Shown here: piece by piece, positions 43,886 through 54,106 of the stretch | Numbering within the stretch: position 1 is the first letter of the stretch | Layout: every line of letters starts with the position of its first letter | DNA from: Haloterrigena salifodinae | Lineage (GTDB): Archaea > Halobacteriota > Halobacteria > Halobacteriales > Natrialbaceae | Direction of reading: 5' to 3' | NCBI RefSeq assembly: GCF_003977755.1 | Contig: NZ_RQWN01000001.1 | Coordinates: 1,256,995 to 1,320,994 of the forward strand | Length of the DNA: 64,000 nt | Position numbers and translations under genes: made by a program | The notes under the pieces: model-generated | The model's database searches: none | What the model was told of the DNA's origin: nothing | Seen by the model: only the letters and a program-made list of their open reading frames with translations

Positions 43886-44635
43886 ATGGACGAATCCCCT
43901 CCCTTCGCCGCGTCGTTCGACGACCCCCGGATCACGCCCCAGTTTTGCCGCCGGGTGCCCGGGTCGTCGGGCGACTGTATTCTTCTCGGCGTCGTCCACG
44001 ACCACCCCGCAAGCATCGCGCGCGTTGATCACATCCTCGAGTCGGTCGCCCCCGAGACGGTCGCCCTCGAATTGCCGTCGGCGGCTCTGCCGCTGTACCG
44101 CGCCTATGCCCGCGACGGCTCCGCGTCGTCCCCGCCCCGCTTCGGCGGCGAGATGAGCGCCGCGATCAACGCGGCGCCCGAGGCCGACGTCGTCGGCATC
44201 GACGCGCCGAACTGGTCGTTCGTCCGGCGGCTCGTGGCGCGGCTGATCGCCGACCGCGTCTCGCCGTCGACGGCCCGCCGCGTCCTCTCCGGGCTGGGCG
44301 GCGCGACGCGAGAGGCGCTGACCTGCCGCGTTGCCGCAACGTTGACCCACGCGACGTCGATGACCATCGCCTGCGACGATCCGATCGAGTACGACTGCGA
44401 CCACGACGACACGCCGAAGCGCCAGGCCGCCCACGAGCGCTCCCACGTCGCCAGCGTCCAGGCACTACTTGGCAGCGTCGCGACCGAGGGCAGCGCGCTC
44501 ACCTACCGCGACGACACCCGCGAGCGCTGTATGATCGATCGGCTCGAGACTCTGCGAACCGAGACCGAGAGCGACATCGTCGCCGTCGTCGGCGTCGATC
44601 ACCTCGAGACGCTGGCGGACGCGCTGTCGGCGTAG
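43886..44635 (+). CDS. TraB/TIKI-like protein
   Basis: 249 residues. The fold elements LLGVVHDHPASIARVDHIL (normally G..HVS) and VALELPSAALPLY, plus a C-terminal DDTRERCMIDRL and VVAVVGVDHLETL, match the TraB/GumN superfamily. The usual transmembrane tail is absent, so it is a soluble form. Two of the family's metal-site positions appear changed (see GVVHDHP). Biochemical role unknown. Confidence 0.65.
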   Translation: MDESPPFAASFDDPRITPQFCRRVPGSSGDCILLGVVHDHPASIARVDHILESVAPETVALELPSAALPLYRAYARDGSASSPPRFGGEMSAAINAAPEADVVGIDAPNWSFVRRLVARLIADRVSPSTARRVLSGLGGATREALTCRVAATLTHATSMTIACDDPIEYDCDHDDTPKRQAAHERSHVASVQALLGSVATEGSALTYRDDTRERCMIDRLETLRTETESDIVAVVGVDHLETLADALSA

Positions 44636-44762
44636 GCCGGTCGAGTCGCTTTTCGCGGCTGTCGTCGCCGCATCGGCAGTCTTCACTTCGGACGAGGAGA
44701 GGGTTCGTCGCCGCCGTCGTCACTTCGGACGCGACGGATGCTGACGATCGACGAGAAGAAGG

Positions 44763-45083
44763 TTACCGCTTCGCGGGCGGTTCGATCAGGATTTCGCCGT
44801 CGCTCGAGACCGTCACGTAGTGGTCGCGGACGGTGAAGTCGAGCGAGCCGCCGCTTCGCTGGCGGCCGTCGTGGCGCGGGCGGAAGAGTCTGTCCAGAGC
44901 CTCGGGATCGATGGCGTCGTACAGCGAGACGTACCCGTCGGTGACGTCGGTACCCATGCAGTCGGCCAGCGCGTGGCTCACGGTCGTGCTGAGCCTGGCC
45001 GAACCGTCCGGGTCGTGCGTTGCGCGGTAGACCGATGGAGAGCGAGACTGCGAGGCGGGGGAGTGAGTAGGGTTTCCGTGCAT
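44763..45083 (-). CDS. HalOD1 output-domain protein
   Basis: 106 residues from ATG at 45083 (MHGNPTHSPASQSRS); upstream in-frame Mets exist but sit in A+T-rich promoter-like DNA. Residues 30-106 match the haloarchaeal HalOD1 output domain: STTVSHALADCMGTDV, SLYDAIDPEALDRLF, GGSLDFTVRDHYVTVSSDG. HalOD1 usually ends signalling proteins; here it stands alone. Ligand or DNA target unknown. Confidence 0.78.
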   Translation of the reverse strand: MHGNPTHSPASQSRSPSVYRATHDPDGSARLSTTVSHALADCMGTDVTDGYVSLYDAIDPEALDRLFRPRHDGRQRSGGSLDFTVRDHYVTVSSDGEILIEPPAKR

Positions 45084-45317
45084 GACTGTTCGTCGTCCCT
45101 GCCCACTGTGTGCTTGAAGACTAAAAGCGTAATCGTTCATTACTCGGCTATTTTGACGGATGTATTGGATATTCATTGGTCAATGTGACAGTCTATTTTT
45201 CGAGAATGGCGAATCGAAGGGCACAGGGCCGACTCGAGGAAGGGTTCTCGGTCGACTTCGACGAGGCGGTCCCCGACCGTCGAGGCGGCGACCGGAATCG
45301 AGACCGATGCGACGGGC

Positions 45318-45647
45318 TCACCGGCGGAGCGCCGAGATGCAGTTCCAGCAGTAGGTGAACGTCTGGTCGGCTTCGTTCCGGACGCCGCAGTGGGGACAGC
45401 GGATCGTCTCGCCGTCGAACTCTAGGTCGTAGTCGCCCTCGGGGTCGTCGGGGTCGCCGATATCGTCGACCGCGCGCGGATACCGGTCCGGTCCCGGCGG
45501 GGTGCGGGAACTCGCGCGGTCAGGGTCGGCGAACGAGGGCGAACCCGTGCTGTCGCCGTCGTCCCCGCGGAGGTAAACGTAGTACAGTACCAGGTGCAGG
45601 AGGGCGAACAAGACCACGTAGCCGATGAGCCAGCCCCAGAGCTCCAT
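45318..45647 (-). CDS. membrane-anchored zinc-ribbon protein
   Basis: 109 residues from ATG at 45647 (MELWGWLIGYVV). One N-terminal hydrophobic helix anchors an acidic linker and a C-terminal zinc ribbon CPHC...CWNC (DUF7577-like). Common haloarchaeal architecture of unknown function. It is followed at a distance by a LbH acyltransferase on the same strand. Confidence 0.75.
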   Translation of the reverse strand: MELWGWLIGYVVLFALLHLVLYYVYLRGDDGDSTGSPSFADPDRASSRTPPGPDRYPRAVDDIGDPDDPEGDYDLEFDGETIRCPHCGVRNEADQTFTYCWNCISALRR

Positions 45648-45740
45648 CAGTATGCGATAGGTTCTCAAGGCACTTGGATATTCCCCGCCTCAGGAATCGC
45701 TGAGAGTCAGAATGGAACGACTAACAGGCTCGACGACCGG

Positions 45741-46631
45741 TCAGCGGAGGTCGCGTTGGAACTCGTCGAAGACCTCGAGGTCGTCGGGGAGGTCGTACTC
45801 GATGCGGCGCTGCTCCTGGCGGTTGACGCCGGCCTCGTCGATCGGGGTGGCGGCGTCCTCCCAGCCGGGCTTGATCTTGACGCTCTTGGCGGGCGTGCCG
45901 ATGGCGATGTGGTGGGCGGGAACGTCGTTCTGGACGATGCCGCGCGCGCCGACGATGGCGTTCTCGCTGACTTTACAGCCCGCGCGGACCATCGCGTCGT
46001 AGGTGAGGCGGACGTCGTCCTCGACGATCGTGTGGTAGTTGCGGACCTCCGTCTGATCGACGACGTCGTGGTCGTGGCTGTAGATGTGGACGCCGTCGGA
46101 GATCGAGACGCGGTCGCCGATGGTCAGCTTCCCGCGGTCGTCCAAGTGGACGTCGTCGTGGACGATGGTGTTGTCGCCGATCGTGATGTTGTGGCCGTAG
46201 GTGAACGAGATCCCCTTGAAGAAGCGACAGCCGTCGCCGCAGTCCTCGAAGAGGTGATCGGCGAGCATCCGGCGGAATCGGAGCGCGAACTCGACGTTGT
46301 CCGCGATCGGCAGGCTGTCGAACTGCCGCCACAGCCACTGGAGGTGCTTCGAGCGGCGGAACTTTTCTTCGTCCTTCTCGGCGTAGTACTCGCTCTCGAG
46401 GGTCGTGTTACAGGGGTCGTAGCTCTGTAACCGAACGCGCTCGGCCGGCGAGACCGACTCACCATCCTGCCAGCGCTCGTAGGCCTCGCGGTCGCCCGAG
46501 AGATCGATCAGGACGTCCTCGACGACCGAACAGGTGTCCTCGTCGCTCGAAAGTCGTCGGTCAACCTCGTCGATGAACTCGCGCATTCCCGCCTCCGCTT
46601 CCCCGGGGAGCGAGACGTACCGCTTTGTCAT
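45741..46631 (-). CDS. left-handed beta-helix (hexapeptide-repeat) acyltransferase
   Basis: 296 residues. An N-terminal helical region precedes hexapeptide repeats from about residue 140 to 240 (GHNITIGDNTIVHDDVHLDD, GKLTIGDRVSISDGV, IYSHDHDV, SENAIVGARGIV), the coil typical of maltose/galactoside O-acetyltransferases. The catalytic-type His motif is in SHDHDVVDQ. It would transfer acetyl or acyl groups to a sugar or glycoconjugate; substrate unknown. Length is about 100 residues beyond minimal family members because of the N-terminal part. Confidence 0.85.
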   Translation of the reverse strand: MTKRYVSLPGEAEAGMREFIDEVDRRLSSDEDTCSVVEDVLIDLSGDREAYERWQDGESVSPAERVRLQSYDPCNTTLESEYYAEKDEEKFRRSKHLQWLWRQFDSLPIADNVEFALRFRRMLADHLFEDCGDGCRFFKGISFTYGHNITIGDNTIVHDDVHLDDRGKLTIGDRVSISDGVHIYSHDHDVVDQTEVRNYHTIVEDDVRLTYDAMVRAGCKVSENAIVGARGIVQNDVPAHHIAIGTPAKSVKIKPGWEDAATPIDEAGVNRQEQRRIEYDLPDDLEVFDEFQRDLR

Positions 46632-46984
46632 AGTCTGAGGTATTGTCGCCGTGTTAATAGGAGATTCGATTGAATAATCGGCTTGCTGGATCGGTCCTGA
46701 ACCGCGAGAAACTGGCGAGCGGGCCCGTCGGCGGCGATAGTACCGGAGACGCCCTCAGGGAAGTATTGCTCGTACCGGATGTAGCCTCGAGGCACTGGCG
46801 CGAGTTCTGCGTGCCAATTGGCCCAGTGAACACGAGGCGTCGCAGTGAACGACGAGACATCGGAACCGCCGACCGCTCGGTCGGTCGGCTGCGACGACAG
46901 TCACCGTAACCCGGGAAAACCCTCAATTCCGTGTCAGTCGTACGCCTGGTACGCGCGCCCCGTTCGTCGGCGCACGGGTATCCA
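46632..46984. other. intergenic region (353 bp)
   Basis: Between the divergent acyltransferase and NuoCD genes. Short open frames are present but none shows haloarchaeal codon character or a family match. No repeat of note. Confidence 0.45.
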
Positions 46985-48670
46985 ATGAGTGAACAACGTC
47001 AGCGAAAACCGAAGGGCATCGATCCGGAGTACGACCACCTCCGGGAGGACGGCGTCGACGAGGAGCGCCTCGAGTCGCTGCTCTCCGAGTACACGCTCCG
47101 CCGGGACGAACACGAGAACGCGCCCGGATTCGTGATCCGCCCGGACGACATCCAGGAGGTGCTGGCGCTGTTGCGCGACGAAGCCGGCTTCGACCACCTT
47201 TCGTGTATCACCCCCCAGGAGTACGAGGATCGCTACGAGTCGATCCTCCACCTCACGAAGTACGGGAACCGCACCCACGAGGTGACGCTGGTGGTCCAGC
47301 TCCCGAAGCACGACCCCGTCTGTCAGACCGCTGAACCCGTATTTCGGACGGCCGACTGGCACGAGCGGGAGGCCTTCGACCTCGTCGGCATCGAGTACGA
47401 GGGCCACCCCAACCCGCGACGGATCCTCCTGCCGGAAACGTGGCAGGGCCACCCGCTCGCGCTCGACTACGACCAGGAGAAGCCCCAGGTCGTCAAATAC
47501 ACCGAACACGCCAATCCGATCCAGCCGGACCACCACGAGGCCGAGAGCGACACGATGTTCCTGAACATCGGCCCCCACCACCCGGCGACCCACGGCGTGC
47601 TCCACCTCGAGACGGTGTTAGACGGCGAGACGGTCGTTGACGTCGACCCCGACATCGGCTACCTCCACCGCTGCGAGGAGCAGATGTGCCAAAACGGCAC
47701 ATACCGCCACCAGATCATCCCCTACGCGGATCGCTGGGACTACACCGCGAACCTCCCCAACGAGTGGGCGGTCGCCCGCGCCATCGAGGACCTCGCGGAC
47801 ATCGAGGTCCCCGAGTACGCCCAGATCCTGCGGACCATGTCCGTCGAGTTCGGGCGGATGCTCGGTCACTTCCTCGCGGTCTCGACGTTCGCGCTGGACG
47901 TCTACGGCGACTTCACCGCCATCTTCCAGTACGGCATGCGCGATCGGGAGGTCGTCCAGGACATCCTCGAGGACCTGACCGGCCAGCGGATGATGTTCTA
48001 CTTCTTCCGGCTGGGCGGGGTCGCCTGGGACCTCCCCGAACCGCGCGAAGAGTGGATCGAGAAGTGCCGGGACTTCCTCGACGAACTCCCGTCCAAGGTC
48101 GACGAGTACCACGACCTGCTCACCGGCAACGAAATCTTCCAGCTTCGAACGATAAACACCGGCGTTCTCGAGCCCGAGGTGGCGAAGGACTACGGCTGTA
48201 CGGGGCCCGTCGCTCGCGGCTCGGGCATCGACTATGACGTCCGCCGGGACGATCCCTACGGCTACTACGACGAACTCGAGTGGGACGTCGTCACCGAAGA
48301 CAGCTGCGACAACCACGCGCGGGTCCTCGTGCGCCTTCGGGAGGTCGAGGAGTCGGCTAAGATCATCGAGCAGTGTCTCGACCTGCTCGAGGACTGGCCC
48401 GAGGACGAGCGGACCGTCCAGAGCAACGTCCCCCGGACCCTCAAGCCGGACGCGGGCACCGAAACCTACCGCGCCGTCGAGATCGCCAAGGGCGAACTCG
48501 GCGTTTACGTCCGCTCGGACGGCTCGAACTCGCCTGCCCGGTTCAAGATCCGCAGCCCGTGTTTCCACAACCTCTCCGCGCTGCCGGAGATGGCAAACGG
48601 CGAGTACGTCGCCGACCTGATCGCCTCGCTGGGGAGTCTCGATATCGTCCTCGGAAGCGTCGACCGCTGA
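46985..48670 (+). CDS. nuoCD: fused NADH-quinone oxidoreductase subunit C/D homologue (orphan)
   Basis: 561 residues from ATG at 46985 (MSEQRQRKPKGIDPEY). N-terminal NuoC domain ends in REAFDLVGIEYEGHPNPRRILLP and GHPLALDY; bacterial NuoC has GHPLRKDY, so the Arg-Lys pair is lost. NuoD domain follows with IGPHHPATHG, IGYLHR, WDYTA and GGVAWDLP. Complex I uses these subunits for quinone binding and N2 cluster contact. The other Nuo genes are not here, and haloarchaea usually have nuoCD within a nuo operon, so this is probably a second, specialised copy. Confidence 0.88.
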   Translation: MSEQRQRKPKGIDPEYDHLREDGVDEERLESLLSEYTLRRDEHENAPGFVIRPDDIQEVLALLRDEAGFDHLSCITPQEYEDRYESILHLTKYGNRTHEVTLVVQLPKHDPVCQTAEPVFRTADWHEREAFDLVGIEYEGHPNPRRILLPETWQGHPLALDYDQEKPQVVKYTEHANPIQPDHHEAESDTMFLNIGPHHPATHGVLHLETVLDGETVVDVDPDIGYLHRCEEQMCQNGTYRHQIIPYADRWDYTANLPNEWAVARAIEDLADIEVPEYAQILRTMSVEFGRMLGHFLAVSTFALDVYGDFTAIFQYGMRDREVVQDILEDLTGQRMMFYFFRLGGVAWDLPEPREEWIEKCRDFLDELPSKVDEYHDLLTGNEIFQLRTINTGVLEPEVAKDYGCTGPVARGSGIDYDVRRDDPYGYYDELEWDVVTEDSCDNHARVLVRLREVEESAKIIEQCLDLLEDWPEDERTVQSNVPRTLKPDAGTETYRAVEIAKGELGVYVRSDGSNSPARFKIRSPCFHNLSALPEMANGEYVADLIASLGSLDIVLGSVDR

Positions 48671-48691
48671 GATCCGCAGTTCTCGAGCGCC

Positions 48692-48910
48692 TCACTCGGT
48701 TCTCGGCTGTTCGTCGCCGCCGTCTTCCTCGACGTACTCGAGACAGTGGTTTCGCGCGGTCCGGATGTGATCGACAGTTTCTCCCGACGCCTCCTCGGCT
48801 ACCCCGTCGAGTTTCTCCGCGAGTTCGACGACCCGATCGACCTTCGACGCGGCGTAACCGCCGACGAAATCGAGAACAGTTAACTGCGACGTCACCCGAG
48901 CACGGGACAC
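48692..48910 (-). CDS. small hypothetical helical protein, 72 aa
   Basis: GTG start at 48910; the next GTG at 48895 is an alternative. The frame (VSRARVTSQLTVLDFVGG... KVDRVVELAEKLDGVAEEA...) is acidic and helical, with a single Cys, and sits downstream of nuoCD on the opposite strand, facing it. Haloarchaeal composition supports coding; no family known. Confidence 0.5.
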   Translation of the reverse strand: MSRARVTSQLTVLDFVGGYAASKVDRVVELAEKLDGVAEEASGETVDHIRTARNHCLEYVEEDGGDEQPRTE

Positions 48911-49055
48911 ATGTCGATCGATGGCTGGCAGCCGACCGCCGTCGCCGCGACGGATCGCCGGAGGGGTCTCAAGCGCGACTGGCGAAGCGTCCGCGTTGGC
49001 GCGGCGATCGTCGCACCGGCGAGCGCATTCGAACTGCAGGTTCCGCGATAATGCA

Positions 49056-50039
49056 ATGAACGGCCGTCGACTGTTGCCGGGGCTGCTGGCCCTCTGTCTC
49101 GGCGCGATACTCGCCCGAGCGCTCGCCGTCTCGCTGGGGTTCAACCGGCTCCTGCTCGCGATCGCGCTCGGGTTCGTCGCGACGAACGCCGCAGGTATTC
49201 CCGACCGCCTCGAGCCCGGGATCGCGACGCACGGCCTGTGGCTGGCCGGGGGAATCGTGCTCATGGGCGCCTCGATCTCGCTCGGGACCGTCCTCGAGGT
49301 CGGCGGACTCGTCCTGCTGCTCGTGGTCGGCGTGACCGCCACGACGCTGCTCGCTGTCGAATTCCTCGCGCGCAACGTGTTTGGGCTGGCCGATCGGATG
49401 GGGTCGCTGCTCGCGGCCGGCGCCAGTATCTGCGGCGTCTCGGCGGTCGTCGCGGTCGCGGGTGCCGTCAGCGCCCGCGAGGAACAGATCGCCTACGCGG
49501 CCGCGACGGTCCTCCTGTTCGACGCGATCACCATCGTCGTCTACCCGATCGTCGGCGACCTGCTGAACCTCTCCGGGATGGTGTTCGGCACGTGGGCCGG
49601 CGTCAGTATGTTCTCGACGGGCCCCGTCGTCGCCGTCGGCTTCGCTCACTCCGACGTCGCCGGCCAGTGGGCGACGATGACGAAGTTAGCGCGAAACGCC
49701 CTGATCGGGGTCGTCGTCCTCGCGTACGCGAGTTACTACGCCAACACGGATGGTGATGGTCGTCCCTCCGTCCGGACGCTCTGGAACGAGTTCCCGACGT
49801 TCGTGCTGGGCTTTCTCGCGCTCGCCATCGTCTCGAGCGCAGGCGTCCTCTCTTCGGCCCAGGTGACCTCGATCGAGAACACCTACGACTGGTTGTTCGT
49901 GCTCGCGTTCGTCGGCCTCGGAACCGAGATCCGGCTCGCCGATCTCCGGGCCACCGGACCGATGCCCGCCGTCGTCGTTCTACTGGCGTTGCTCGTCAGC
50001 AGCGCGCTCTCGCTCGCGGCATTGCTGGTGCTCTTCTGA
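49056..50039 (+). CDS. YeiH/UPF0324-family membrane protein (putative sulfate/anion exporter)
   Basis: 327 residues from ATG at 49056 (MNGRRLLPGLLALCLGA). About ten hydrophobic helices; family signature GASICGVSAVVA and GLADRMGSLLAAGASI. Proteins of this family are annotated as sulfate-efflux transporters by analogy; function not proven. The upstream open frame is basic and not included. It lies 158 bp upstream of trpB on the same strand. Confidence 0.85.
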   Translation: MNGRRLLPGLLALCLGAILARALAVSLGFNRLLLAIALGFVATNAAGIPDRLEPGIATHGLWLAGGIVLMGASISLGTVLEVGGLVLLLVVGVTATTLLAVEFLARNVFGLADRMGSLLAAGASICGVSAVVAVAGAVSAREEQIAYAAATVLLFDAITIVVYPIVGDLLNLSGMVFGTWAGVSMFSTGPVVAVGFAHSDVAGQWATMTKLARNALIGVVVLAYASYYANTDGDGRPSVRTLWNEFPTFVLGFLALAIVSSAGVLSSAQVTSIENTYDWLFVLAFVGLGTEIRLADLRATGPMPAVVVLLALLVSSALSLAALLVLF

Positions 50040-50196
50040 CCGGGCGTCAAAGTAGCTGCGACTATCACACGTGTTCGCAGGCGCCGACGACCCGGCGACC
50101 ATCCTCACCGGTCGGATCCCCGGTCGCGAACAAAGCGCGATCGGATCGGGGCTTGAGCACGGAATCTATTTGCCGTCGGCGTGCCACTGCGAACGT

Positions 50197-51354
<1,158 letters not shown>

Positions 51355-51489
51355 CGAGGAAACGAGAGTTTCGCGTTCGACTTTCGCGTTATCGATTAGT
51401 GCGTGATAGCACACGTTCTTTATTCAGAGTGAGACGGGGAGTCGTGTTCAGCAGCGGTGTGGTCCTGTGCAGTCCGAAGAGGCCTCTCC

Positions 51490-51585
51490 TTAGAACGAGC
51501 CGCCAATAGTGACGTACACAAAGATTCCAACGACGGTGGCAATCACGTTGAGGATATACATAATCACGTAATCTTTGGCATCCAT
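51490..51585 (-). CDS. 31-aa single-span membrane protein
   Basis: ATG at 51585 encodes MDAKDYVIMYILNVIATVVG... with one hydrophobic helix flanked by charged MDAKDY at the front. TAATATTTTA-like DNA lies about 30 bp upstream on this strand (51610-51625 region). Too small for homology arguments; orientation and TATA box support expression. Confidence 0.5.
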   Translation of the reverse strand: MDAKDYVIMYILNVIATVVGIFVYVTIGGSF

Positions 51586-51760
51586 ACCGATGTGCCCTTA
51601 GGCTGTTCACTAAAATATTACGGATAAAGAATGTTCAGTAAGCAGATGTACTCGGCGAATTATCCAACTCAGTTTCAGCCCAGATTCTGGATAACGGGAT
51701 CGTGTTACTATCTGCTATAATTGAGCGAGGCGTTCGAGAGGTTGGAAGTAAAACAAAGGA

Positions 51761-51960
51761 TCCTGCTATCGTGGCAACAGGGGTTGTCACACCCTCCCCA
51801 GCCGATTCGCTCACTGCTCACGGTTCCCGTTGGTCCCCGTTCGCTTCCGAGGGATTCACTCCGTTCATCCCTCGCACCGCTCGCTCATCCCTCGCACGAC
51901 TCCGTCGATCGGTCCTCACAGTCGTTCGGACCGATCGCCAGCGTGCGCCACCGCGACCGA
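51761..51960 (-). repeat. dispersed structured element, copy B (inverted relative to copy A)
   Basis: Reverse-complement counterpart of 21001-21190. In its own orientation: GCGGTGGCGC..., a 10-bp stem CGATCGGTCC/GGACCGATCG (51906-51915 with 51928-51937) with loop GAACGACTGTGA, the direct repeat GTGCGAGGGATGA twice, and the CGAGGGAT hairpin. Its end GTGACAACCCCTGTTGCCACG also matches copy A. It borders a truncated HIT gene, as expected of an insertion or recombination point. Confidence 0.65.
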
Positions 51961-52071
51961 ATTCGATTGGTACGCGCTCGAGACCGTCCGTACTCTCGGG
52001 AGGCGTCAAACAGCTCTGCAACGGACCAACCCGAAGTTCTCCTGTTACTGCGCCGCGCCACATCCCGTCCG

Positions 52072-52176
52072 TTACAGGACGACCAGCGCGTGGCCCGAGA
52101 CGGCCGGAGTTTCGGCGAGGACGTGGGCCGGTCGCTCACCGGCAGTGAGTCGACAGAACTCGCAGTCGTCGGTCAT
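52072..52176 (-). pseudogene. truncated HIT-family gene
   Basis: ATG at 52176 gives MTDDCEFCRLTAGERPAHVLA..., then VSGHALVVL and a stop at 52072 after 34 residues. HIT proteins begin this way (CxxC, GExPAxVL) and continue with a FLDxNPxxPGHxLVxP segment and the HxHxH active site; here the middle is shortened and everything after LVV is missing. It adjoins the dispersed repeat. Confidence 0.6.
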
Positions 52177-52262
52177 GGTCGATAGTTCTATCTAACCAAT
52201 ATATCGCTGGCCCCGAGCGGCCGAGGGGGACGACTGCGCCATCGAAGCGGCGCCGACATCGC

Positions 52263-53324
52263 TTACAACAGCCCGTACTCCTCCCGAAGCGTCCGGTACT
52301 GCTCGAGGTATCGCTCGGCGACCGCCGACCGATCGTAGTCGGCGAACCGGTCGTCGAACGTCCGGTGTTCGAGGTCGCCGGCTGCGAGAATAGCGTCGGC
52401 GAGCTCGTCCTCGCTGGTCGTCCGGAACCCCCGATCCCAGCCCTCGACGAGTTCGTGGGCGCTCGAGTCGACGTGGTACTCGACGATACCGACGCAGCCG
52501 GCGGCCAGCGCCCACAGCATCTCCGTGGGGAACACGCAGTGTTCGGCCGTCTGCGCAAAGACGTGTGCCCCGCGGTAGGCCGCGATCCGCTCCTCGAGCG
52601 AGCAGTCGCCGACGAAGGAGAGCCGGTCTTCGATCCGGAGGTCCCTCGCGAGTCGCTCGTAGGCTTCGCGTTCGGGCCCGTCGCCGATCACGGTCGTGGT
52701 CCAGTCGCGGCCGCGGAGTTCCGCCAGCCCGAGCAGGAGACTCTCTAAGTTCGCCCCCTCGTCGAGCCGCCGGGCGTAGACCACGTCGACGCGGTCGTCG
52801 GGTGTCACCTCCCGAACGCGCTCGAGGTCGATCGGGTTGGGCACCGTCTCGACGCGGTCGCCGTCGGCGCCGCGTTCGCGAACCCACGTGGCGACGAGCT
52901 CCGAGGGTGCGACGATCCGATCGGCCCGTCCCGTCGCCCGCCTGGTCCACCAGTCGTCGTCGACGCCGCCGTCGCCGTACCACTCGGCGACTAGCGGCGC
53001 CCGCGCGAGCCGCGCCCCACAGCCGGCCGCCAGTAGCGCGGTCGGCGGCCGGGCGGTCGCGTGGACGATATCCGGTCCGGCCGCCCCAAGGTCGAACGGG
53101 AGCCGCAGGCAAAACGAGCGCCGGGCGTCGGGGTCGTCCGTGACGGCCCGGTAGGTGACGTCGTCGCGCTCGAGCGTCGGCGAGTCGCCGTCCCAAAATC
53201 GCGTACAGAATAGGTGGACGTCGTGGCCCGCATCCCGAAGGAGTTCGAGCGTCGACTGGAGGCGCCGGTTCGTCTCGGTATCGCGGTGGTGTACCGTTTC
53301 GAGCGAGACGAACGCGATTCGCAT
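52263..53324 (-). CDS. GT4-type glycosyltransferase
   Basis: 353 residues, a GT-B fold enzyme: N-terminal MRIAFVSLETVHHRDTETNRR with the usual Rossmann start, central PSELVATWVRE and NPIDLERV, C-terminal VIGDGPEREAYE and a donor-binding EHCVFPTEMLWALAAG. Transfers a sugar from a nucleotide- or lipid-linked donor, probably to a surface glycan. Only gene of its kind nearby, so no cluster context. Confidence 0.88.
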   Translation of the reverse strand: MRIAFVSLETVHHRDTETNRRLQSTLELLRDAGHDVHLFCTRFWDGDSPTLERDDVTYRAVTDDPDARRSFCLRLPFDLGAAGPDIVHATARPPTALLAAGCGARLARAPLVAEWYGDGGVDDDWWTRRATGRADRIVAPSELVATWVRERGADGDRVETVPNPIDLERVREVTPDDRVDVVYARRLDEGANLESLLLGLAELRGRDWTTTVIGDGPEREAYERLARDLRIEDRLSFVGDCSLEERIAAYRGAHVFAQTAEHCVFPTEMLWALAAGCVGIVEYHVDSSAHELVEGWDRGFRTTSEDELADAILAAGDLEHRTFDDRFADYDRSAVAERYLEQYRTLREEYGLL

Positions 53325-53530
53325 ACTCGGTCGCCACGCACCCCCCGGCTATAAAGTCACTTTTTTCGTCCCGTTGACGCACCGACGCTCGTCGCGAGGT
53401 GACGTCGGTGCGTCTCGAGTCCCGCGAACCGAGCGGCTCTCGAGAGAGAGACGATCGAGTACTGCGCTGGAACGAGAGACGAATGACACGGCCGGATCGG
53501 ACGCTGGGCCGTCGGTCCGTTTCGAATCGA

Positions 53531-54106
53531 TCACTCGCCGTTACCGACCGGGAGCACGTCGCTGAAGAAGCCGGTAATTCGCTCGACGATGGAACTCCCA
53601 TCGTCGCCGTCGCCTTCCGCCGGGGTCGCCGCGTCTTCCGAACTGTTGTCCCCCTCCGCCGCGGATTCACCGGCCGTGTCGTTTTCGTCATCAGCACCGT
53701 CTCCTTCGCCGGCTTCAGCGTCCTCGTCCGACTCGTTACCATCCGTGTCGGTCTCGTTGCCAGATCCACTGTCCGCATCGTCCGTCTCATTTTCCCCGCC
53801 GTCCGACTCGCTCTGGCTCGAGTCGTTCCCGTCGTCCGAATCGTTCCCGTCAGCGCCCTCGTCTCGGTCCGGAGAGTCGTTGGCCGCGGCGTCCTCGGTT
53901 TCCTCGGCCGCAGCCCCGTCGTCCTCGAGCCCGTCGATATCGACCGACTCCTCGCTGTCGGTGGTCTCCGACTCGCCCGTCGAAAATCCGACGCCGATCG
54001 CAGCGATCGTCAGCCCGAACGCGACGAGCACGACGACCACCATCGCGAGGACCGCGCCGGTCGAGACGCGCTCGCCGCCGTCGGGTTCGCCCCCAGTATC
54101 TTGCAT
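53531..54106 (-). CDS. single-span membrane protein with acidic low-complexity domain
   Basis: 191 residues. One TM helix (residues 17-40, GAVLAMVVVVLVAFGLTIAAIG) is followed by about 130 residues rich in Asp, Glu, Ser, Gly and Asn, then a short amphipathic C-terminus (SSIVERITGFFSDVLP). Structure suggests a surface stalk or an intrinsically disordered extracellular tail; no conserved domain. Confidence 0.75.
   Translation of the reverse strand: MQDTGGEPDGGERVSTGAVLAMVVVVLVAFGLTIAAIGVGFSTGESETTDSEESVDIDGLEDDGAAAEETEDAAANDSPDRDEGADGNDSDDGNDSSQSESDGGENETDDADSGSGNETDTDGNESDEDAEAGEGDGADDENDTAGESAAEGDNSSEDAATPAEGDGDDGSSIVERITGFFSDVLPVGNGE

Larger units (their letters stand above)
51355..52262. 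other. repeat-rich gap between trpB and the glycosyltransferase (908 bp)
   Basis: Contains a 31-residue membrane protein gene (51490-51585), dispersed element copy B (51761-51960) and a broken HIT gene (52072-52176), with A+T-rich DNA around the first. No intact larger gene; overlapping frames are shadows of the element. Confidence 0.55.

Noticed and set aside
44640-44760. Repeated CACTTCGGACG copies between the TraB-like and HalOD1 genes
   Set aside because: Only two short imperfect copies, no structure or neighbouring logic; too little to call a repeat element.
45206-45358. Small plus-strand frame MANRRAQGRLEEGF... ending inside the opposite zinc-ribbon gene
   Set aside because: It has a TATA-like box, but the second half is basic and Ser-rich and is an antisense read of the end of the real minus-strand gene.
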